Assembly (NCBI GenBank): GCA_029817715.1
Contig: JARUPY010000088.1
Coordinates: forward strand, 496,001-560,000
Length of the DNA: 64,000 bases
DNA from: Melastoma dodecandrum
Taxonomy: Eukaryota; Streptophyta; Magnoliopsida; Myrtales; Melastomataceae
Direction of reading: 5' to 3'
Part shown: positions 46,804 through 58,323 of the stretch, piece by piece
Layout: every line of letters starts with the position of its first letter
How positions within the stretch are numbered: position 1 is the first letter of the stretch
Made by a program: the position numbers and the translations under genes
Notes under the pieces: generated by a model
Seen by the model: only the letters and a program-made list of their open reading frames with translations
What the model was told of the DNA's origin: nothing
Database searches by the model: none

Positions 46804-48204
46804 CTAGCCGTTACCGTCGTGCCGGTCGTCCTCGTCGTCGTTGCCGCCACCGTGATCGGCACCCGATTGGTCTGGGGCCCCGCTGGCCACTGGCCTGTAC
46901 GCGCTGATCCCTGTAAACATCCCCAGGTGGCCTTCCCCGCCTCCTGTGCCCAGACCGGGCCCCAGTTGCTGCCCCGGCACCAGTGCAACAGGTGCGGGGA
47001 AGTTCATGAAATGTAGACCGCTGGACATGGTGCCTCGGTACAGCGCTGCCGTGCTGTTCCCGACTGATGGGAACGTTGTCCATACAGGGTCCTGGTTCCC
47101 CGAGTTGGCCAGCATCCAAATGTTGCCAGGGATCTGGCCGTGTGTCGCGGGCAGCGATCCCGCGCTAGACTGCACCAGATAGCTCCCCATCTGGTGATGC
47201 ACGTGCGCCGACGTGGACAGGTCCAGGTCGCTGCTATTGGTGTTCCGTGTCGTCTTCTTTCCGGCGCTGTCCTCGTCGTCGCCGGCGCTGCCGCACCCCC
47301 CGCCTTCTTCCCTCATCTCCAAGTTGTGGGCGCTGCCCGCTCCCCCGCTGCTACAACTGCTCGCGTTATTGTTGCTGCTGCCGCTCAAATTGTTTGAATT
47401 ATGGTTGCCGACACTGCCGAAGTTGAGGAAGGACGTTGTATTATCAGAGGAGGAGAAGTTCATCCCCGGCAAGAAGGAGGAGGGGGCGGCGGAGGCCGAG
47501 GCCGACCTTCGGGACGAGCCGGTAGCGCCGAACAAGGCATTGATATTGATGTTAGGGCTCCCGTGGAGGTACGAAGGGTTCGGGATCGACCTCAGGTGGG
47601 AAGGGAGGGAGAGGGAAGACCCCGAGGAGCGTAACGAGATGTTGAGCGAGGTGAAGTTCGCGGGGATCGTGCCCGTCCCGGTGGCGGCGATCACGGACGG
47701 CTCGGCCTGCTGGAGGAGCCACTCGATGGTCTCGCCGTCGGACTTGTGCCCAAGCTCGCGGGTGAGCTGGAAAACCCTCGCGGCACAGAGGGCGGGCATT
47801 CGGATCCTCCGGCCCCTGCCGTCGACCTTGGTGTGCCTGTCCTTGGTGGAAGTCCGCTTCGGCGGGGGCTTCTTGGCAGGATTCCCGGGGGCGGAGGTGG
47901 TCGTAGCACGCTCCGAAGGATTGCTCTGCTGGATGATGGACAATTCGGCAGGGCGAGGGGTGTGGTGGGAGGGAGGTTGATGCGGCGGGGCCTGATTGGG
48001 AGTGAAGATGGCAAGGGAGGTGTAAGGGGAGGCAGCCGTGGCAGCAGAGGAGGAGGAGGAAGGGTTATCGTCCTCCTTCTTCTCAAGGAACTGGAACGGG
48101 AAGTGATGATGGCGGCGTTGTTGGTGGTGTTGCTGTTGCTGGAGATGGTGGTGGAGGCCATGGTGAGGATGGTGGTGGTGATGATCATCACCCTCCATGA
48201 TCAC
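46804..48204 (-). CDS. TCP14: Class I TCP transcription factor, TCP14-like
   Basis: This is a plant-specific basic helix-loop-helix regulator of cell proliferation, germination and immunity-related growth that binds GTGGGNCC-type sites. One exon encodes 466 residues. The TCP domain is at about residues 117-175 ([20 protein letters not shown], then [20 protein letters not shown] and [20 protein letters not shown]), with the class I form of the basic region. The motif [20 protein letters not shown] after it and [22 protein letters not shown] further on are typical of TCP14. The N-terminus is unusually rich in His and Gln ([20 protein letters not shown]), as in TCP14 relatives. A second ATG two codons in is a possible start. 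The exon is GC-rich against AT-rich flanks. Confidence 0.93.
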   Translation of the reverse strand: MIMEGDDHHHHHPHHGLHHHLQQQQHHQQRRHHHFPFQFLEKKEDDNPSSSSSAATAASPYTSLAIFTPNQAPPHQPPSHHTPRPAELSIIQQSNPSERATTTSAPGNPAKKPPPKRTSTKDRHTKVDGRGRRIRMPALCAARVFQLTRELGHKSDGETIEWLLQQAEPSVIAATGTGTIPANFTSLNISLRSSGSSLSLPSHLRSIPNPSYLHGSPNININALFGATGSSRRSASASAAPSSFLPGMNFSSSDNTTSFLNFGSVGNHNSNNLSGSSNNNASSCSSGGAGSAHNLEMREEGGGCGSAGDDEDSAGKKTTRNTNSSDLDLSTSAHVHHQMGSYLVQSSAGSLPATHGQIPGNIWMLANSGNQDPVWTTFPSVGNSTAALYRGTMSSGLHFMNFPAPVALVPGQQLGPGLGTGGGEGHLGMFTGISAYRPVASGAPDQSGADHGGGNDDEDDRHDGNG

Positions 48205-49600
48205 ATTAAATCAGAAGCTCTAGAACCACGCAACGCAATTCAATCTCATACACATAAAAAAAAAACAAAAAATCCCTCTCTCTCCCGGACTATATATATA
48301 TAATATATATATATAAAGTAATGACAGAAGTAGAAGTCGTGTATTACGTTAGAAACGGTCGAGATTATATGATGGTGAAGGTGAGGGAAAACAAAAGGAG
48401 GGAGGAAAGATGAAGGAAGGGGGAGAGAAGTGGAGGAGGAGGAGGATGAGGAGAAAGATAAGGAAGGGGGTGAATGAATGGAAGCTGAGGAAAGGCTTTT
48501 CTTGAGAGTGACAAAGTATTTTCTTTTTCTTTTTAAAGTAGAAATTTATTTTATATAGTATCGAGGGAAATAATGGCATCGAGATGATCCTAAACCTAAC
48601 CCACATCCGACCGACAACCCATATTCACAAATGAACAGGGAGAGATGCTGGGGAGGAGAATAATAGTAATATTATCACTATTCAGGTGATCCGAAGGGAT
48701 GGGGGCGAGTGTTAACACCAGATTATAATATTATTATCACAATCCCGAAGGGGAGACGAATGGGAGAACTTGGGATTCTGGTCTGGGTGGGACTGGAATG
48801 GAACAAGGGGCAGGGGGAAGGTGTTGTTGCTTGTTTAATTGGACAGAGAGATGAGGGAGTTGAGTTGAGACTCCACGTGAGGGTGTGCGCTCTCTCTTAT
48901 CATTCAATCCGTAAAGACCAAAGCTGTCTGAAACCACAGGGACCCAACTCCCCCCTCTGAATTTTAAAAAACAAAGGAATCATAATATAATCAGCTTTTA
49001 ACTAACTATGATAAGCTTTCGCAGATTGACGATGTCTTTTTCATTTTTTATATGCATATTTTGGGGGTGGAGGGGGGATTTTCTATTAAAGGAAAAGGAA
49101 GAGGGATGGGAAGTTCATCATTCCATCCGCGCCTTTTGCTTAACCCACTCGAGATATTTAATCTAATAAAGTAAACACGTGTTTTGCATAAGATTTTTAG
49201 TACTCAAACAAACAAACAACAGTTCAGTTTAGTTTAGTTGGACATCTGCAGAGGACAGACAGAGGTAGGTTTGTGTAGTAGGCCAGGTGCTAGCTGGGTA
49301 GGGATAGAGTAGAGGGGGGGCGGGCTTATGAATTTTTGGAAGGGTGGATCCGAACGTGTGTAAGTGATCGCAGCCCTACGATTCCCCCCTATCCCCAATC
49401 CCAAGTTCTTAGGGTTGTAATCATTGCCCTTCTTTGTTGTATCAATAATCGAGAAAGATTTACGCCTCACAACCAAATTCATTTATTATTATTATTATTT
49501 TTTATTTTTTAAATTCTAATAAAATAATTGGGCGTGGACCCCACCCATCTGGTCAATCATCTGGGCCTATAATTATATTTTGTTTTATTTTTTTTTTTAT
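48205..49600. other. TCP upstream region
   Basis: This is the promoter and leader of the TCP gene. It includes a TA dinucleotide run at 48290-48316, a purine-rich stretch 48370-48480 (CT-rich on the gene strand) and an ATT repeat near 49485-49500. No gene is supported. Confidence 0.45.
48290..48316. repeat. (TA)n microsatellite
   Basis: TATATATATATAATATATATATATA about 90 bases upstream of the TCP start codon. It could double as a TATA region but is more simply a microsatellite. Confidence 0.8.
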
Positions 49601-50007
49601 AAATTATTCGATTTATTCTAAACTATTTCGATTTTTTCCGATTTATTGTATCGTTTACGTAATATTTTTATTTATCCCAAACTTACTCCGTTATTTCTTA
49701 TCTATGCCCCGTCAGTCGTTCGACTAACGGAAGTTGACGTGGCGCTGCCATGGCACTAACGCCGTCAGTCGTCCCTCGTCACAAAATAAATCGCCGGCCA
49801 AATTATCCGATTTATCCTAAACTATAATGGTTTTTTCCGATTTATCCTATCGTTTACATAATATCTCCATATATCTCAAACTTACTCTATTACTTCTTAT
49901 CTCCATCAGTCATCCGACTAACGGAAGTTAACGTGGCGCTGACATGGCACTAACGCCGTCAGTCGCCCCGCCGTCACAAAATAAATCGTCTGTCAAATTA
50001 TCTTATC

Positions 50008-50563
50008 TGGCAAGAACTTGGGGCTGTGCTTCTGCAATTGGGTGGCCACCCAGGAGGACTGCGTCCGGGCTTTGAATTTCTGGTTGACAAGATGCCTCTC
50101 GAGTGAGCTGGAAGGGACGCCTTCGTCATCTGAAATTGCACCGGCTCCCGTGTTTGATGTCTGTCGAAGTTGGACACATGCCATCGACGAAAACCCGGGT
50201 GATGCGTGTCACGGGGACGATGAGCGAACTCGTTAGCATCATGGGTGGGTTTTACGATAGTAGTTACACGAGGTTCCAAGTAAAGGCTCCATAAGATAAA
50301 GACTTGGAGCTGAAAACGAAGGCGTTAGAGTGGAAAGACCAGAGGATGAAGGGTCAGATTCGTCGTGGGTTCAAAAGAGGCGTGATCCCTCCGACAGAAG
50401 TGGGACTAGGGATCGAGGAAGGGGAACTTGGAGGCATGAGCAGGGTGCTGACCCGGTTGAAAAACATGTTCGAGGCAATGACCAAGTATTCTGTCCACTG
50501 CGTGAAAGCCTATGAAGAGTTATGCAATATGTGTGAAGAAAAGCACATAAAGAAAGCTTGAAA
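50008..50563 (+). pseudogene. Captured DUF632 (NRG2/REL2-type) gene fragment
   Basis: The text FCNWVATQEDCVRALNFWL and PAPVFDVCRSWTHAID matches the WLxxCL...PPVFxICNxWxxAxD region of DUF632 proteins, plant regulators such as NRG2. A frame change and a stop follow, then DLELKTKALEWKDQRM and FEAMTKYSVHCVKAYEELC, the C-terminal DUF632 signature, ending KKA and a stop at 50559-50561. The N-terminal two-thirds of the gene is absent. It sits wholly between the arms of the foldback-like element. Confidence 0.65.
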
Positions 50564-50903
50564 TACTCAGAAGGGATTTCGAGAAGAGTTGATTTCTTTC
50601 GTTAATTTTTTGGCTTTTTATGCTTTACGGCGAAATAAAGTCTCGTTCTTTGCTAGATCGGCAGGCCTGTTCGAACGTACTCAAGTAAATCATTGCCATC
50701 GTTACCAACACTAGTAATGCAATGTAGCAGTAGTGCTAGGTGTGGCTTAACCCAAGTGAAACGACATGTGCATCGAGATGTGTGGCCAAAATACTTGCAT
50801 GAGAGTCTAAGGATTGGCCAAAATACCCAACAGTCAGGCACTTGCTTGAGATGTGTGGCAAGAGGAGATGAGTCAACTGCAATCGCACTTGAATCTGAGT
50901 TCC

Positions 50904-51299
50904 CTACATAGACAATGGAAGAAGCATCATTCGCTTCTTCTTACTAGCCAGTTTTACGCGCTTCGTCACATTCAAGCATAACAGTAATAACAAGGCAACG
51001 CAGATCAGTTTGTATGGGTCGGTGGAGAGGTCGGGGATGATGGGGTTGATAGGTGAGCGATTTGGAGGTGGGTCAGTGATGAGGTCGGGGATGGTGGAAG
51101 AGACAAGGGAAGAGTAAGAAGGCTGGGGAAGAGGAAGAGGCTGGTGGGAATTGGAGATTTGGAGGAGGAGGAAGAGGACCGGAGGAGGAAAAGAAAGAGG
51201 ACCGGAGGAGGAAGAGGACCGGTGCCCGATTTGAGGATTTATGGTTAGTTTGGGCGATTTATTTTGTGACGGTGGGGCGACTGACGTTGTTAGTGCCAT
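50904..51299 (-). other. 131-codon frame crossing the foldback arm (uncertain)
   Basis: An ATG inside the right arm opens a frame that is Ser/Pro-rich, then has one hydrophobic segment (LICVALLLLLCLNV) and a basic end (KRVKLASKKKR). It could be another captured gene end or chance. I recognise no family. Confidence 0.2.
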
Positions 51300-51755
51300 G
51301 TCAGCGCCATGTCAACTTACGTTAGTCGGATGACTAACGGAGGATAGATAAGAAGTAACATAGTAAGTTTGGGATATATGGAGACATTAGGTAAACGATA
51401 GGATAAATCGGAAAAAATCAATATAATTTAGGATAAATCGGACAATTTGACCGACGGTTTATTTTGTGACGACGGGGCGACTAACGTTTTTACCTATTTA
51501 TCTTATTGTTTACATAATATCTCCATATATCCCAAACTTACTCTGTTACTTCTTATCTATCCTCTCTCAGTCGTCCGACTAACGACATTAGTGCCACGTC
51601 AGCACCACGTCAACTTTCGTTAGTCGAATGACTAACGGATGATAGATAAGAAGTAACAGAGTAAGTTTGAGATATATGGAGATATTATGTAACCAATAAG
51701 ATAAATAGGTAAAAATCGGTATAGTTTAGGATAAATAAGATAATTTGATTTTTTT

Positions 51756-54523
51756 TAATATTAATTTAATAAAACTTTTAGATTGTGTTTTGTCCACCGA
51801 TTTTGACCGCACCTTATTAACAAACTTTACCCTCCTCCACCACCCACTGTCCGTCGTTTTGGCGTCGTCACATACAATAAAAAAGTACTAATTCCCATTC
51901 CCTCCTTTACATCTTCATCCTCCTCCTCCTCCGTTTTCGTATAAATTATTCCTTTATTGCATAGATTCCTTTTGCTTTTGTTATTAATTATTGTCCCCAA
52001 TAAAAAAATTAATACAAAAATTAATAATGACAACATTATTATGTTCTACAATGATTGTAGATTCTCTGAGGCCATCATGATTATAAAAAAAAAACCCACA
52101 AACCAAAAAAACTACATCATCTCAGGACACACACACACATTACGAATGTGTGGCGTGGAGCTTTCTTTCGTTGCAGATAGCACCTGGAACGAACTTTTAC
52201 CTCAATAAACTTAAAACCAAATGTAATTTTTAAAAATTATTATTATTCTTATGAGTCGCACATGTTGTTCTCTCGGGGGGACTTTCATGATTCTGGATCT
52301 GCGCCAATTGGGGGGTCCCCTCCCCTCCACAATTCCCGTATTTTGTGGCAGGGAGGATAAAAGAAAAGGAAATCTACATAAAAAGTTCGCCCCTTTCTTT
52401 TTTCACTCGACGCGATAATAATATAAACAACAATTTCTTTTTTTTTTTGCCCGCCCCGTTTCCGGAGCTTCGCTTCGACTAATCCGGACTCGACCCGGGT
52501 AGGACACCTGGCTATGGTGGGTGAGTCTTCCAATAGAGGTGGCTGCGTACAGTAGGTTTCGAACCCGAGACCTCCTTAAGCGAATCCAAGCTCCTTACCA
52601 CTTGGACCAACCCCACGTTGGTATACAAACAATAATTTCATATATAAAATAAGCGAAACCTTTGTTTTTTCAAGTTGCTTTCCGCATTTCAAAATTCGTT
52701 AAATGATGTCCCGAAATCAGCATTAAATACATCGAATTTTATTTTCAATGAACTTAGTGGCATGTGAAAAATTGAAAGCCCGATAATTCAAACATTTACG
52801 ATGTATTTTGAAACGAAACTCTCTGCTTTTGGTTTGATCGGGGAAATATCAATTATGGGAAGAAATAATCATTAAAAGTTTAAAAGAAAATAAAGAATTC
52901 CTAGTACTTCTTTTTTATGCGTTTGGTTCATGTAATTTTTTGATATTGTTGTTGTTGTTGTGTGGACCATGCCAAGACACAGCGAGAAGCTCCTCGCCAC
53001 CTTGTTTTGCCCCCTCCGGACCCCCACGAATTGAATCGAAATCTGCTGCAAACGATTCGAGGAAACGATAGTGCGATTAGTGCGAACGTTTCGTGCAGAA
53101 AATGGCCGTGGATTGATCGGCCCTGCTAGCATCGATTTTCCCCAGCGCTCCCAGTATCGTGGGACTGGTGGGCGATTTAATGGTTGGGAGTGTGTGTGGG
53201 AGAGGGAGCAAGATAGCGTGGCTGTGAAGTGGCTGGAGAAGGAGGAGCAACAGCGCAAGCATCCTTCTGAGAGTTTTCCAGAGCAGCAGCAGACAAACCA
53301 AAAACACACCCACACACTATAATAAATAACAAAATAATTATCACCATCATCATTATAATATTTCGAGTTCCCATTTTTTTAATTCAATTATTTTAGTAAT
53401 TAATTAAACATGAATATTTATTTTACGTGTGTATTTACAAAAAAAAAGTAAAATAAAATCGACTCGTTGCAATTATTGATATATATGTGTGGTGTGTTTT
53501 TTTTTTCTTTTGGGGGGGAACAAAAATATGTGGCCCGACTTTATTGCCTGCTTGACAGAGACAAGCAAAAATTGTCCAGATTCCAGCTAAGGCTCCTCCT
53601 CCTTCTTTCCTTTATTTTCAAAAAAATTCGCTTTTTCATTTTTCCTATTTTTTTTATATAAAATACGTACGCAACGTATACATATTTTAAGAAGAAAAAA
53701 AAGAAATTAAGTTTAGAGGGTTTCAGTTCTCTTCACGTTCTGGTAATTGAATGTTTTTGGAAGAACGAGTGATGTATACAAGTTAATGCCCCCCCCGGTT
53801 TGATATCGAGACTATTACAAGCTTTTGTTTGTGGGATCGTATGCAGATATCCTGAGTACCATCAAAGGGCAGAAGAAACTATGTTTGTGGCTTCGGAACG
53901 GTCTCTCTTCTGCCGACGTCGTCCTCCTTCCCGAACCGGGGACCATGCCAGTTTCTTCTCCCAAACCCTAACGACCGAACATGCGGGAAACGTGGTCCCC
54001 TTTTTTCTTTTTGTAGGCCCTCTCGCTCCTTTACTTGTTATTCTTCGCTCCATGGCTTGCCGCCATGTTTCATCGGACTCGATCAATTAAATCATCTCCG
54101 ATAGGGTCGTGCTGTTGTAGGTTCGACGACGCCATTCATGCTCGAACCTCCCTCTTTAAGTGAAGCGTTGTTAAAAAAATTTGCGAGTAGTATAAAATCT
54201 TAAACCCAGGGTTTATACTTCTTTCTTGTAGACCGTTCTATCAAATTAATACAAAATTAAATCATATGATACTAGACAAAATAATATGTATTTCCTAATA
54301 ATAAAAAAAAAAACATTTTTTTTTGTAATTAAGGGGAATAAACACGCATATTCTTTAACTGGAATTTTTCATCATATAATTTCAAGAAATTTCAAATAAT
54401 CACACCTTAGATGATGATAAATAAGGGCTTAAAATATAGGGGAGAGATATGGGCCCAAAAATGGAGATAGTTGATGTGCCCGTTTGGGCTGGGCCCAAAG
54501 AAGGGGTTTGGGCTCAAGCAGTT
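51756..54523. other. Intergenic with SINE
   Basis: AT-rich spacer. Apart from the SINE at 52438-52626 I see no gene. The frames at 52872-53322 on both strands have no known relatives. The region 54100-54520 is AT-rich and precedes the dioxygenase relic's stop codon. Confidence 0.4.
52438..52626 (-). mobile_element. tRNA-derived SINE with target-site duplication
   Basis: On the minus strand it begins with a tRNA-like head: A box GGTTGGTCCAAGTGG and B box GGTTCGAAACC. A GC-rich body (GTCGAGTCCGGATTAGTCG) follows, and it ends in a run of A. Flanking 13-base repeats AAACAACAATTTC (52425-52437) and AAACAATAATTTC (52627-52639) differ at one base and mark a target-site duplication. The length of about 190 bases fits plant SINEs. 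Confidence 0.85.
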
Positions 54524-55510
54524 TTATGATATTGAGTAGTGGTTGATGCTGATGACATCCTCTGGCCTGGAGGGAGGATTCGTCTTATTCCTAAGCCTCA
54601 GCTGCAGGTACTCCTTGTACACGAACCCTCTGTACTTTGCCGCCTCCCCGACATCCTCCGTGAACTGCGGCAGTGGCTCCACCCATTTGTCCCCACCGAC
54701 ATTGTAGAAGAATGCATACGAGTGCCTCGCCCTCGCCCTCTTCACCACCCGTGGTTCGCGCTCACGTACCCGTCATTCGTAAGCACCTGGATGATGTCCC
54801 CCCACGTTCACTACGAGCGTCCCTTCCCTTGGCGAGACCGGGACCCATTGGCCGTCCTTCTGGACCTTGAGTCCCCCGACGTCGTCCTCGAACACGAACG
54901 TGATGAAGTTCACGACCTTGCGAGGGCACACTCCCGTGTTCTCGAACTCAGTCTCGGGGAAGTACCGGAAAGCGGATCAGGTCCCATTTCCGGTCATCGT
55001 TGTAGTCCGCGAGGCGATGTTGATGATGTTCTCGATGACCCTCCCCGCTTTCACGAAACGTTTGAAGATCTCATCCACTGTTTCCCTAGGGGAAGACAGC
55101 CGGGAACAAACGATATCTCATTCCAAACTAAGCATATAGCTGAATTCGTGTGGATTTGTTCGGTACACGTTGCAGCTCGATCCGGGCGTCAGCATAAGGA
55201 AGAACACATTCTTGTTGGCATACTTCTCAGGCTGCCTCGCATTTCCAGCAGGCATTGGGGATACCCGGATAGGACCAAACAGCGACTTCTCCTCAGCCGG
55301 GCAGTCAACGAACATCCTGGACAAGGCCACAGCCCTCCTCATCAACTCGACAGGGATGCCATGGTTGACCACCTGGAAGAAGCCATAATCGGAGCAAGCA
55401 CGACTATCCACCTCAATCACTGCCTTCTTCGCTCCTTCCTCGCCTTCAACAACGAAACATGCGATACCGTCGGAATTCCTGAATCACTCACCATCTCAAG
55501 TAACCCTTGG
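54524..55510 (-). pseudogene. 2-oxoglutarate/Fe(II) dioxygenase pseudogene
   Basis: The pieces, in order on the minus strand, are DYGFFQVVNHGIPVELMRRA, KYANKNVFFLMLTPGSSCNV, TVDEIFKRFVKAGRVIENI, YNDDRKWD, RYFPETEFENTG, ITFVFEDDVGGLKVQKDGQW, VSPREGTLVVNVG, RARARHSYAFFYNVGGDKWV and SRPEDVISINHYSIS before the stop. They lie in several frames with stops between. The iron-binding HxD site, expected shortly after ENTG, reads RKVVN instead, so the enzyme could not work even if the frame were whole. The RxS 2-oxoglutarate site (RHSY) remains. The subfamily is the GA2ox/DAO-like soluble dioxygenases; I cannot name the substrate. The N-terminal end is lost or lies before 55510 in decayed form. Confidence 0.85.
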
Positions 55511-55916
55511 CACAATAAACAGAAACGAAAATGTCCGAGCATGATAATAATAAGCATTGCTCTAATAATGTTTTTTTAACCTTCACAAGAATCCCCCAAA
55601 GATTTCCTTTATCCACTAAAACAGAAATAGTCCCAAAAATATGAAGAGAAAAACCCAGAAGAATCTGCAGTAATTCAAGTTAAAAGCATCTCAATCACCA
55701 GGAGGCTTCTCCAAAAGCACTACTAATACTGCATGGAACCTTCAAAATAACTGGGAAGGACTTAGTTTTTCTCACGATGCAAAGCTAAACATCATTATCT
55801 AAGCACGGGGTCTGGCGAACACCGCCCAGGCAAAACCTAGGTACCTCTCTCTTTACACATCTGGTTTTGGATAAGATTAGGCGGATCGGATAGCACGGCA
55901 TGTTTTGGGAACAACT
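55511..55916. other. Short spacer, NRP 3' region
   Basis: Holds the 3' UTR of the NRP gene. No further coding sequence is seen. Confidence 0.4.
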
Positions 55917-58323
55917 TCACTTCCCATCGTCCTCTTCGCCATCTTCTTCATCGTCATCCTCCTCTTCGTCATCGTCGTCTTCATCCTCGTCTTCATCGTC
56001 AACGTCCACCTCGAAGCCGCGATGGCTATTCTTTGTCTGCAACCAGAGCAGCAGAAGGTCAACATCAAGGACAGAAACAAGCCACGATGCTGAGGAAGAA
56101 AGAGGAAAGATATGGAGGACATTCAGGAGGTATTTTCCAACTCACCTCAATCTCATCTTCATCATCGTCCACTTCATCGGCATCCTGCATCGAGAGAAGC
56201 ATTACCGGAGATAAATATAAGCAAGAACCAGAGCAGCGCACCATGATCACAGAATGAAATGATCATGCCACTGAAAAGGCGTTTAGGCAAGGCTGCTTTT
56301 CTTACGTCGTTGAAATAAGTTAGGGGGTTGGGCCATAGATCCTCTTTTATGATCTCGGCAATCTGCAAAATTTCAAGAGGAATTACACCCCAAGCCACAA
56401 GTTGCCATCATCTGAAAATTTTAATGGTCACGTGATAGAACCAACCTCATCAGTCATGTCCTCTAACCCTTCCTTCTGATTCTCACTAAACCACTGGAAG
56501 AAGCTGCAATCACACAATATGAGCAAGGAGTCAAGATGCATAGATAAAACAGGTTCAACATGAAAGTTGGATATGTATGTTGTGAATGAACGAAGGAACC
56601 AGAAATATACAGAATGTTACAGGCGAACAAGTATGAGCTGGAAAATTGACCTTTCATCAATGATAGGCCTCTTGTTTCCTTTTTTCTCATGGGTTACTCC
56701 ATTTGGCAAACCCTGCATTAGAAGCATGTAATTAGAACAAAAGAAAGAAGTGTAAGGTGAAGAGCAAAAAGAGATCAATGACAAACATTACCATCCCTTC
56801 TTTCCACTTGATCGGCGTTGCGGTTACTTTTGTACTTCCTTCATCAAGGAAAGTGAATGTCTTCACGAGTTTTGCATCTTCAAAGTAAGGATTGGGACGG
56901 AAGTTCTGAATAGAGAAGAAAGTAAGCAAACAGAGCAAGTAACACCTACACTTTGTCATAGCAACCAAGCAATTTAATCAAGATAACAAAGCGAGAGGGA
57001 ATAAATGACTTACGAGAGTTATAGAGTAACCTGACTGCACGTCCTTAGAATCCTCTACTTCCAAAGAATCAAGATACTTGAATACCTACCGGACATCACA
57101 GCAACATAAACATGAAGGGCGGCCAACTCAAGACAAGTGGCCCATAGTTGATAGTGCATAATGAGGCCAGTTCTGGCCAGCAGTGGCAACAGGAGTTGGA
57201 CTAAATTTTTTAGAGAGAGCAAAGAGACAAAACACTAACCTTCTGGTCTTCTTCATTCAAAAGATCACCAAGTGCGGGATGACTAAGAAACTACAAAGTG
57301 AAAAAAATATATACATAAACACAAAGATATATATAACTGCAATAGAAAAGCATCATTACCATCAAATTAACAAGGAAAGTGATTAATCACTCACGGCGGT
57401 TAACCAGAAATCCGGGATGGACTTGATAATCTCATTACGTTTCTCATAGACTGGCTTTCGAACCTCGTTGTACTTTTGCTCTATCTCCAAGACCTTGTCG
57501 CTTGCCTCCTCATTGATCTAAAGGCACACAAAATGACTAAAGCAATCAATAGGACTTCCTAAAGATGGAAATCAGTATCTGATCGGTAAGAAAGGATCCA
57601 ATCGACATAAAGGCATAATTACCCCATGAACTCCACAAACAAACCCGAAAAGACACGCATATAACGACACCACGAATCAGTATTCCACCGAACATAACCA
57701 AATTGCAGTCCCATGCAAGTGTTTCCGTTGAACTTCCATAAGCAATGACAGCAATTACACATCTGTGGATCCACAATTTTCTAAGAAAGAATTTCCCAAC
57801 GGAAGAATCCACATCAGTTACACGCCATAACTAGACTATGGCAAACATACAAGCACAACACACCCAAATTTCAACACTAAAGTATTTGTGATTTATTTCG
57901 ACGTAACTCAACACCGATAACTAAAACAATCAGCCGTGCGGAATCCCTGATATCCTGCAACGCCACCTCCCAGTTCAATTGCGCGACTGAGTGGAGTTAC
58001 ATAACACCCATGCATCCTCTTTCCTTTCTCACTAACTAGCAAACGACACCCGGAATCAACTGGGAGCGCAACCTCCGAACCCACAAAACACCACGAGATC
58101 AATCAAGCTTCGAACTTTAACAACGCCAGCTAACCAACCGAGGCACCGAACATCATCAACCCACAAACGAAAGATCAAAGAAGAGGAAACGAATAAGAGG
58201 CCGAACCTTCTCGAGCTCGTCCTGAATCTCCTGCAATTTCTCGATAGAGAGTACCAATTCCCCATCAACCAGCTCCTCATTCTTGGCATCCACCCTCACC
58301 TTCTTCCCCTTGTCCGCCACCAT
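55917..58323 (-). CDS. NRP1: NAP1-related protein (SET/NRP histone chaperone)
   Basis: NRP proteins bind H2A-H2B dimers in the nucleus and act in nucleosome assembly, root growth and DNA repair. Ten exons (58323-58207, 57517-57395, 57290-57240, 57085-57014, 56905-56792, 56712-56651, 56503-56446, 56362-56306, 56184-56146, 56036-55917) join in frame to 270 residues. The N-terminal dimerisation helix includes [19 protein letters not shown]. The NAP fold follows, with [55 protein letters not shown] and KWKEGMGLPNG, then ESFFQWFS and [14 protein letters not shown]. The tail from about residue 219 is highly acidic (runs of Asp/Glu), as in all SET-type chaperones. NRP1 and NRP2 cannot be told apart here. 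All junctions are GT-AG and in phase. Confidence 0.95.

Larger units (their letters stand above)
49601..51755. mobile_element. Foldback-like element with tandem-repeat arms and cargo
   Basis: The left arm is two tandem copies of a 199-base unit (49601-49799, 49800-49998) starting AAATTAT[T/C]CGATTTAT[T/C]C and containing CGACTAACGGAAGTTGACGTGG and ACAAAATAAATCG. The right arm (about 51245-51755) holds the same unit in inverted orientation. A forward half-unit is inserted in the outer copy, giving a local hairpin at about 51490-51700. Arms built from tandem subrepeats are the hallmark of foldback elements; MULEs with long TIRs are the alternative. No transposase is present. The 1.2-kb interior carries a DUF632 gene fragment and a purine-rich stretch at 51110-51225. 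Confidence 0.75.

Noticed and set aside
47213..48303. Long plus-strand frames over the TCP gene
   Set aside because: Antisense shadows of a GC-rich single exon; no domain.
49601..49998. CRISPR-like tandem repeat
   Set aside because: Units are adjacent, 199 bases long and without unique spacers; they form a transposon arm in a plant genome.
52555..52622. tRNA gene on the minus strand
   Set aside because: Only A and B box regions are tRNA-like; no complete cloverleaf, and an A-tail and target-site duplication mark it as a SINE.
54539..55579. 346-codon plus-strand frame
   Set aside because: Antisense to the dioxygenase relic, whose minus-strand text is clearly homologous; the plus frame is accidental.
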